A stretch of 64,000 nucleotides of DNA from Bemisia tabaci. Its lineage: Eukaryota; Arthropoda; Insecta; Hemiptera; Aleyrodidae. Position 1 is the first letter of the stretch; every line of letters starts with the position of its first letter. This document shows, piece by piece, positions 55,306 to 64,000 of this stretch. Where the stretch lies: positions 30,951,372-31,015,371 of the forward strand of contig NC_092797.1 in assembly GCF_918797505.1 (NCBI RefSeq), given 5' to 3'. The notes below the pieces were generated by a model. It was not told where the DNA came from, ran no database searches, and was given only the letters and a program-made list of their open reading frames with translations. The position numbers and the translations under genes are program-made.

Positions 55306-58300
55306 TTAAAAACGTACTGATTCGAGCGCCATCTACGTAACTAATCAGAACTACTTACAGTGTTGACAAACGTAAAACAAGTTTTGATTATTATAATCAA
55401 CCATTTGCCCCACGCGTTCCTTTCGCGGCTCGCGCCGCGCTATTCTTTTGTCTGTCCGGTCGAGCTGCGGCTTCCTTTGTTTCTTCTACACAATATCCCT
55501 GATGCTATGGGCCTTTACCTAAATTTATCATGAATGGATTCTCATGCGCGGATCTTTTAAAAATGTCTTTGACGGAGTTCACTGCCCTACAACCTAAGAC
55601 CTTGGATTCCTTTAACAGCGACTCATGCTGTAGCATCGGCACCGCGTAGCAGCGTTTTCGAGCAAGTGGGGGTGTGCGATCGTCTATAACTCAAAGGGTG
55701 CAAAACCCACAATTTTTCAAAGAACCCGAAAAATTTCAAAAATAAAATTCCGTTAAAATGAACACTGCTGCATGTCTACGAACGCAGAATTTTGTTCTGG
55801 ATTCGGTGCTTTAAGTGATAAAGCTGTTATTTTCATTTACTCCGGAAAAACTAACGCTTTCCTGGACAATATTAAGACTGTAAAACTGGACAGTATACTA
55901 AGTAATTCATGTGATATGCCTATGAATGCCTCATTTTATTCCATTCATTTCAGGGGGTCTAGACAGTAAAGTGTACGTATCGGCCGTTAATTGAGAAGTC
56001 GATCAATTTTTGGAAAAGAGGGAGGGGATTGCCCCGCGATTCCTGTGTAACATCAATACCACCAATTTCACTGTAATTGCAAGATTTTTATAAACAATCT
56101 TTGGCATACGTTTTTTCAGTACCTAAGTGTCGAGACTGTAAATTCTAGGTTCAGTGGCGTCATTGACGACGTTGCCATTTTCACCAACTCGGTAAACATA
56201 CAGTAAACATACTCATTCCCGGGACCCTTCGCTTTTCCTTAATTATCCTTTACTTTTTGCTGTTATGTAAATAGGCAATTTTACGAAATAGCTAAAAAAA
56301 AAGGTAAACGCTTAAATCTGATAACGTCGATCCGAGTTATACGATTAGCTAGCTATCCATAGAGTGGTATGATGCCTGTTTTCACATTTCTTTGCTGATT
56401 TCTCAACCTGATTTTTACCCCAAGTTTTACCCGTGACATTGGCCTTCTGACGTAAGGGCGTATCTCAATTTCCACTTAACCCTCTTTTACATGTAAACCC
56501 ATGCTTTTTGGGACTCATTCGTGAATCGAGATACGCCCTCACGCCAAAGGAGCAACGATGAGTTTCAAACTAGAAAGTATTATGTACCTACATTTTGTGC
56601 GTAATTCTTGTAAAATCTGATCGAAATCTTTAACGTGATTTGGTGTATGTATATTTTCTTCCATTCAATGAGATTATTTCCTTCTCAGGAGCTTCTCCAA
56701 GACTTATGCTTCATTCACAACTGAATCCTTTCCCTAAAATGCTGAACTGTATACCCATAGTGTGATCACGATACTCTTATTTAATTTACGATTTTATATG
56801 ATCATTATTTATACAGTTATTACTTTGATGTGCTGCACGTTTCTTTTTGAGTGCACCGAATGGTTTGCATGTCAATGAAAGCTCAGTCAAAATCCCAATT
56901 TTAATTCGATTTTTTCTTCTTCCCGTTATCGATTTTAACTATTTCGCCTTCATCCAGCATTCTTGCTAACGATCATGATTCTGAACTTACATAAATAAAT
57001 TTGTTTTTTAAGATTAGTACAATAAAAATATTTGCAAGAATTAAAGAAAGAAAACTCGATTGAGTTTTCGCCTCCATTAATCAATATGTTTGCCTAAATA
57101 TGAGGCAATGCCAATTAGCCATGTGTCTCCTACTTTCCACCTTAAACATACTAAGGTTCTTGGAAGAAAACTCTATATGAGGCAGTGGACGGCACGACGA
57201 CGCGACGCGACGTGGCGTTCCTCCTCCCTGATATGATCACAATAAATCACGTCGGAGGAATCGCAACTGAATGCAAGTCATTGAGGATAGGCGTTCAATG
57301 GCGTAAGTACAGTGCCAATGCCTTTGACTGGCCCCAGTCAGGTGACCTAAAATATTTGCGGATGGAACCAAGGAACTGGCTGTTCCTCAGGTAGTAAAAA
57401 GAAAAGGAAATCTTGAATAGGCGAGGGGCCGAGGGGTCGCTCGCTGCGCTGCACCGAGCGCCGCGCCGCCGCGACGTCTTTTGGTCCGGGCTGGTGTTAT
57501 GCGCTTCGGGCTCACAATCCCTGATCATAGGAACCTAAGAAAGGGAATCATGACACGATTTCGCACGGCTCTCCTGAGAGTCCAGAAAAAATCCATGGTT
57601 TTTGAACCATGTTATCAGAGTTCCATGAAGTCATTTTTTGCCCAAAGAGAATGGACTCCTGATCTTCTCTGATATAGCTTGGTTTTTTACCCACGAGGCC
57701 ATAATTCTCAATTTTTATTAGGTATAGCTTGATTCCATCATTTACACAGAAAATTCAGTTTTTAGCTCTTTTCAAACGTAAGGCGGGAAAAATCATAAGT
57801 GCAGCCATCTCGCGGGCTAGATTCACACTTCCCGGGGATTTACAGTCTTCTGAATACCGAGCTGAAATGTGCTTTTTGCCCATACTGCTCTCTGGAATCC
57901 CAAGATTTTCTCCAGAAACCTCTTTTAGTAAGAAAGTCCTGTGAATAAAACCCCCCCCTCCCCCCACCCATGAAGACGCCGAAGATCATGATACGACTCT
58001 TGGTCCTTAGTCCCAGAACCAGGCATCTCCTGCGATTCCAATTTACAGAAAAAATCATGTTCTGAACGTCAACGGCGTACAGAAACTTTGCAAGCATGTG
58101 TTACCATTTTACCTCATTTCAATTCCTAGACACAAATTTTAAAAAAAAACATCTGGAAGTTCTTTAAAAACTCAAACGCAGCGTTGTTATTTACACCCTC
58201 TCCAGAAAAACGAACCCTTTTTCAGAAAATCCTGTGTTAGTATTTTGGACATCCAACAAAACTATTCCTCGTGATATGTCTATTAGTGCATGAATATTTG

Positions 58301-59960
58301 ACGGAAGATGAAGCAAATAGAGGATAAACTTGCCAGCCGAATCAATATCGGTATTTTGCGATCGAAGGGTGTAAAAAAAACCCTACCCTCGGGGGCGAGC
58401 GCATTTCGTGGGAAAGGTCGATGTGGCTTCACAGAGATTTTCTGGTATTGAGCAGCTACATGCGATCAAATTTTTCTTGAGGATAGGGATAGCCCCCCCC
58501 CCCCCCCCCCCGGCCCCAGCTAGACATGTGACCGTCATGCCATGCTCTTGACAAGGGAAACTCGGGGAAAATAGATTTTGAGAAAATCAGCCCCTTCTTC
58601 TAGATATTGTATGCCGCTGAAGTTCATCAGCGCCATTTTTTAATATAGTCCACGTGGGATGAGTTCCAGTCAGAGACCACAACGCTCATATTCAAGTTGC
58701 CTCGGCCTTACGAATGAAGAGGAGACTGCACCGGGAATTACCTCGGTATTGAAATCTGGACGGGGATCGGAACGCGTAGCCCGCTGTCAACCCCGGGGAA
58801 AGGCGGGAAAGGATGTGAAACGCATGCGATTAAAATCAAGTCCTCGGATCGGTCTCTTTTTCGATGGAAGTGAAATCTTGAGTTAACTATCCACGGCTGG
58901 AGCATTTGCTCAAAATTAGTGATTTAGAGTACGTCCGTGAACCTACCTCCCCCCACCTCCCCCAAAAATAAAATTCCCACCATCAAGAAATTACTCACCT
59001 TTTGCTCAGGTGGAAAAACAACTTTTTAGCAATTGCTCACCCCCTCCCCAAATTCAATTCAAAATTCCCCATAGACCCCCGAAAAAGCCAGCCTCCGACA
59101 TTGCCCGATCGACTTCAAACCGGTGTCCAAAACTTGCCCTTGAATTGATCAGAATTGCTCGCCAAAAATTGGGAATTGCTCACCTAGCATTTCCTCTCAA
59201 AATAAGAGTGCCAAATTCCGTCTGGAAAAATGCTAATGTTTGCCAAACGGCGAAATGCCGCATACAATTTTCATGAGTTTTTATTGATGGAATGAAATGT
59301 GGAGTAAATTCCACTGCAGCGCCACTTTCATTCAATAAATTTGAGTCGTAAGAATATGGAGTTTGATTTGCTCATATTGCTCGATGTGGAACCTAGAAGA
59401 TTCTAGACCCCGTCACTTTTTTATGTTAGGGCTGGATTTCGAAGTTTTTTGTCCCTAGACGCAGTCCAATTTGCGGATCTCTCTCTGGGAAGAGGGATGC
59501 GTTGGTTTTTACTCTCAGGCGAGGATGGTTAAAATGCCACCATTAGTAAGTAAAATGCGAATTATGAACCGAGATAAACGCAGTTTGAGAAATTTTTTGG
59601 CGGATGTTTAACGGGAACGTATGGGATGAGAGGGGTAGTGGAGGATTTTTTGACGTGTGCTCTTTGGTGGTGAGGACCTCTTGGCGCAATTCCAGTGTGC
59701 TTATATGATAAATCAGGCCCTGACTAAAAATCATCCCGGTTATGTCGGAGAAATCTAAGTTCTAGAGGACGGAGTGAAATGTTCTATGAATTATCCTCTA
59801 ACATTTGAATAAAGTTTGATATTATTTCGAAGAAGGCCAGAGATATATGAAATATCTCAAAAAATGATTTTTAGTATTTTTCAGGAAACTAGTAAGAACT
59901 GAAGAAATTCAAGTTAGCGCCTAAGCGCGCCCCTAGAACTCGTATATCTTTCGCTCCGCA
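55306..59960. other. non-coding DNA with a GC-rich patch and a poly-C run
   Basis: No gene recognised. A short CG-dense patch at about 57420-57500 stands out from AT-rich surroundings, and a pure C run of about 19 bases lies near 58493. The open frames are short and of no known family. Missing 5' exons of the RhoGEF could be here, but I could not find one. Confidence 0.4.
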
Positions 59961-60262
59961 GTCGCAGGAACCTTCCGAAGCGCAGCGTGGCCACATCTCT
60001 CTCCGGTTCGTTTCCTGCCCATTGAAACTGACGGTAAGATTCACGCGCGACGGCAACGCAAGAAAAATCCGGACGGGAGATCCGGCGCTCCTTGCGCGGG
60101 ATTTTTAAAAGTCGCAGGTAGCCGGAACCCTTCGAAGCGCAGTGTCGCCACATCTCTCTCCGCTTCGTCCACTGCCTATTGAAACTGACGGTAAGATTCA
60201 CGCGCTGCGGCAACGCAAGAAAAATCCGGACGGGAGATCCGGCGCTCTTTGCGTGGAATCTT
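59961..60262 (+). repeat. tandem duplication, 2 units of 150 bases
   Basis: Units start at 59961 and 60111 (GTCGCAGG) and share CCACATCTCTCTCCG, TTGAAACTGACGGTAAGATT and AAGAAAAATCCGGACGGGAG. An open minus-strand frame through both is a by-product. Confidence 0.85.
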
Positions 60263-60715
60263 TAAGCAGAGATATTGATCCTGATCATTTATCAGGAGCC
60301 TTTTTGAGGAGCGCCGTTGCGTTCAACGGGTTCCAATTCTAAATCAGAATGTTAACTTATTCGGAAAGTCAAATGAATAGATACTTGACTTCCATCTCAA
60401 AAACAATTACAATTTTCCCACTTGTCTGGGTCAAAACATATCATAAATTTGACAGGACTATATTTTAAGAAATGTTCATAAATGTGTAAATTGTATATGA
60501 TTTAAAAATCCCCGAAATCTAATTGAGATTCACCTCACTCTAATGCGCATTCTACACTCCTCCACATTTTAATTACACAATTAAAAATTTTCCCTCACAT
60601 TTTTCGTTAGGTTTTGATGCTTCATTTGAAAACAGTACCCACACAAATGCTTTCTAAAAATCGCGTAACCGCCCTGATTGAATCCCAAGACATGAACATT
60701 TTTTAGAAGAGTCAG
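60263..60715. other. non-coding DNA
   Basis: Nothing recognised. It may include the 3' end of the transposon relic that begins at 60716. Confidence 0.4.
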
Positions 60716-61535
60716 TCAAACTGTAGGGTTAAAATCAGTCGCTAGCTTTAACGCTTTACACTCTGATCTTATTATTTTGCCTGCCGCTGTCAAAAGTTCA
60801 CTTTTCAAATCGTCTTCGTTTCCTGAATTCTTTTCTTTATAAAAATCACTTAAAATGTCTTCAGTCTTTTGTTTCAAAAATATTACATTTTCTATGCCCT
60901 GAGAAACAGTAAGAACGAGTTCATTATTGAAATGACCGATAAGTTTTCTTTTTAATTATGCTTTGTTGAATACGGCTCCAATTTATGCTTACGTGCAAAA
61001 TTTCTCCATTTCATTCTGAAGTTGCAGGAGAGTGCAAAAATCATGCTCATCACACAGTTTTTCGCAGATTTTAACAACCTCCAAAAATGTCTCATTCTTC
61101 TTTGGATCTGCAGTTCGACCTGCCGATGATTGGAACCGTTTGACCTTTTTATTACCTACTTGATGATGTAAAATAATTTTATCGCTTTGCTTTTTTGTCG
61201 GATTATCATGCGAGAAGTTTGAAAATTTACCGTTTAATTTAAAACTTATAGATGTAGGTGCGATTTTTCCTTTTAAAAAGTTACTGTATCAGATTCGATG
61301 ATACACATGCATCTGCCGCAAAATGATCGCTTATAGACGACGATCGACTTACAATTTCCGTAACCCATTTATCGTTCCGTTCATTAAAAACATTTTGTTG
61401 TGAAGAATCGCGTATGTGTGTAAAAAATGCCTTAGACATGCGTGATTTTTCAATAATGTTAATGTAATTAGGGACTCGTTTCAAAAGCCGCATGCATCTT
61501 CCGAAATAGTCGATGGAAATATCGAGGACTATCAT
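60716..61535 (-). pseudogene. decayed transposon protein relic
   Basis: Three open segments on the minus strand follow one another with frame breaks: 61535-61281, about 61277-60989 and about 60952-60716. The first has SSSISDHFAADAC, the second SSAGRTADPKKNETFLEVVK and the third KRKLIGHFNNEL and TAAGKIIRSECK. The order (an HFAADA block, GR-x-D-x-x-x-x-E-x-F, HFG-like, TAAKIIRS-like) is one I recognise from multicopy, transposon-like proteins of aphids and other invertebrates. I cannot name the superfamily. The segments lack starts and are broken by at least two frameshifts and stops. Confidence 0.6.
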
Positions 61536-62792
61536 TTGGCTTCATTCGACCTTTTTCCATTTCCACATGCAACAAATTTCCGCAGAAAATCCCTCATTTT
61601 CAATCAATATCTGTTATTTTTTTTTACTTTTTTGGCAAGATATTTCTTCCCAAATGCGTGAAAAATCAGTGACAGCGGCACCCAAGAAGTCAGCACTGAG
61701 GTAAGAGGCACTAACTTGATAGGAATCACTTAGGTCAGTGATCATTCACTGAGGTAAGTGACACTTGAGATCATGAGACGGATTTACGTAAGTGTTCGGT
61801 TTTTGTGTTTTTGCCTCCATCGCCTTCTAATGCAAGGTCACTCCTTACGGTACACCACACTACAAAAAACCAACGTGCCGCTCCTTTTTGTCTCTGACCT
61901 CCATTGTGAGGGTCCAGGGTTTTTGCATTGTCCACCTTCGAACTGTGAAGAGCCTCTCGCTTCTACTTGCTATACAAACAATAAAGACTTCACGCTAACT
62001 CTCGGAAACTCGCGATACCTAGAGCCGTTACTTGTCTGGGTACCTTGGAGTTCATCAATTTATACTCGCTAAGCCATTTTCACTGTGTTTGAGACTATTT
62101 CATTAGATGTGCTGCGTAAATGTCGGCTGGAATTTCTTTGAGGGGTTGATATTAGCGGCATCTATTTCTGCCTTGATTATCCCTTGTCAGAAGCGTCGCA
62201 TAAAAGTTGATTTGCTACATAATATTGAGATTCTTGATTTTGGTGTAATATTTACCCCATCAAGTGGCGCAACTGAATCTTCGCATAACGACATATCATC
62301 TCGGGCTCACCACAATCAATTTGACTTTTGATTTCCCCCATCTCGCGGAGATATATCAGATTTGAGTGGGGATAATTGAACGTATTCGAGCTAAAAGAAA
62401 GTACGTGCAAATTATAAACGACAGAGGGAACTAAGTACCACGAAAACTCTCTGCATATTATGTAGGGTTGCCATAATTTCTTCATGCTCAAATTCTCTGA
62501 CCTTCCCTAACTTTTGCCTGGCCATTTTTGCCATTCTCTGACTCCAAAATTTTCGGGTTCCGACTTTCCCTGACATTATTCGAATAAAACTTCCACTTTT
62601 ATTTTTTTTCTTTAAATTAAAATCACTTCTGCTAAAGCCTAAACAAATTTAATTTCTTGAATTTTTGTTTCAATCTCCTGACTTTTCCTATGGTCGCCGC
62701 AAATTCCCTGACTTTCCCCGTTCTCTGGACCGCCCGCAACCCTGAAATACCCCTTTGATTACCCTTTCGATTTAATTTATTTTCACGTATAC
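61536..62792. other. non-coding DNA, possible TE flank
   Basis: A 104-codon plus-strand frame (61758-62072) is not recognised and looks like chance or transposon debris. From 62480 to 62730 there are dispersed TCCCTGAC phrases, also seen at 51037-51130. Confidence 0.4.
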
Positions 62793-63452
62793 TAGGGCCC
62801 GCACAAAGGATGATCCCTGAGCCCTGAGCCCTTCTTGCAAACACTGGCAACAGAGACACCCCGGCCCGGACCGAGTCTCGAGTTCGCGGACAATGCCGAG
62901 CCGAGCCACAATCGAACCCTAATTACTTACGCATAATTTCCAATTTCACCCTCCCGCTAGAAAAAAACCAAAATTTGTTGAAAGTTGTGTAACATTTTTT
63001 TAGCAAGTGTTTCCTTACTCTCCTTTAAAACATGAGTAAAAAGAGGCCTCGTTTATAAAAATCGGTCAAATAGCAGCAAAGTTACAGTTCGAGATACGAT
63101 GTTTTAAATAAAAATTGGACTTCGCTTCAAAAAGAAAAAGGAAGGAAAAAATAAAAATTGTATATTGCAATTATATATGATTTAGCTCAGAATTTGACGA
63201 GTAATCCAACCATGTAATGAACGAAGAGATTGGGGCAAAATTACAAGAATTTGATCTTTTACGAAAGGGCTTCCTATGAAGAGTTTTGACCTGAAGATAG
63301 GGGTAGAATAGCAGCAGTTCGCATACAATAACTTTTCGCGTTCACAATACCCGGTCTCGTCGATGTGCAAGCTTGACCTCGCAGCGTTGTCATTTGCATG
63401 GTCCATACGTTCATTCGCCCGACTTTTCAGGGATCATCGTTCGTGGGCCCTA
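62793..63452. mobile_element. TAGGGCCC-ended element
   Basis: About 660 bases bounded by imperfect inverted repeats of about 29 bases (TAGGGCCC, then GATGATCCCTGA on the left, complement on the right). Non-coding inside. Confidence 0.65.
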
Positions 63453-63770
63453 CTATAGTTCCCGGTGATTTAATTTACTTCAACATACTTAGATAAGTAC
63501 GTTTACCATGCATAATTACGTACAACTGACTTATCCTACGGTCGAAAATAAAATCATGCGTTCGCAGATGTACTGAGTCATATTTTGCTTCAGAGTTTTC
63601 AGCGGGTATTCCGAAAAACAGACAGTTTTCTAATTTTTATGATTCCGAACTTTTATGCTTCCAAGAGATCCTGCTGGGCCTCGGGGCTGGAGTCCTGGCA
63701 ACACCCTCCACTCCCCAACCCCCTATGTGAGGGGCCCTGGGTGGCAGGTCGAGGGGATTAATTATGATAA

Positions 63771-63822
63771 GGTCCAGTTACACGATCAATTTGATGGCTC
63801 AATTTGATCGTGTAACTGGACC
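63771..63822. repeat. short perfect hairpin
   Basis: GGTCCAGTTACACGATCAA and its exact complement, separated by 14 bases, form a 19-base stem. It may be a very short MITE or a remnant of one. Confidence 0.75.
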
Positions 63823-64000
63823 TAAAAACATATCCGCATATAATGTCTAATTGTAAGTTGGAACGGAGTGGCAACTAGTCATGTAGATTCCCTGATTATA
63901 AATTTGGATGGAGGCGCAAGTCATCGGGGATCTTATGAAGAGACGAAAGGAGCTGCAGTTTGAAGGAATGAACAATATAACCCGCCAATAACTTAACGCG

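Noticed and set aside
59914..60213. Minus-strand 99-codon repeat protein
   Set aside because: It is the translation of a 150-base DNA tandem duplication. No start or splicing context and no family.

Overview
This is nuclear DNA from an animal, most likely an insect. It has spliced genes with GT-AG introns, AT-rich non-coding DNA and many short inverted-repeat transposons. It encodes an Ecdysoneless (SGT1-family) protein and a large RhoGEF whose DH segment and zinc-knuckle context look insect-like. The style of the repeats makes a hemipteran such as a whitefly (Bemisia) my first guess. That guess is inference; nothing in the window proves the species.

Two protein-coding genes can be assembled exon by exon, and they converge. 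(1) ecdysoneless (ecd), + strand, 4220-14170, is a complete gene of nine exons encoding 656 aa. Every donor, acceptor and reading phase agrees. (2) A large RhoGEF, - strand, runs from at least 50802 down to a stop at 16277. Its 11 exons encode at least 1689 aa: a long low-complexity, proline-rich N-terminal half, a CX2C-X19-CX2C cysteine pair, a DH domain, a PH-like region and a short basic tail. Its first coding exon(s) may lie in 50.8-64 kb or beyond the window; I could not find them. The two stops are 2.1 kb apart.

The rest is mostly repeats. ecd has a 0.4-kb fold-back element just upstream, an hAT-like MITE in intron 1, and a 2.86-kb element with 32-bp terminal inverted repeats (TIRs) filling intron 6. 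That element contains a mirrored mariner remnant. The RhoGEF introns hold a 1.34-kb palindrome, several MITE families and a 16.9-kb intron (31834-48737) that is a nested transposon field. One MITE family with 4-bp target duplications and another with CACTG...CAGTG ends account for most of that intron. To the right of 50.8 kb there is a tRNA-derived SINE with a perfect 15-bp target duplication, more MITEs, a 150-bp tandem duplication and a decayed transposon open reading frame (60716-61535, - strand). Apart from that relic I see no convincing coding sequence there.

I found no rRNA, functional tRNA, CRISPR array, viral gene or bacterial gene. The most interesting observations are the repeated 23-bp motif of the ecd intron element, the cysteine pair split across two exons directly before the DH domain, a palindrome carrying DRE-type TATCGATA sites just upstream of a possible internal start of the RhoGEF, and the nested MITE families.
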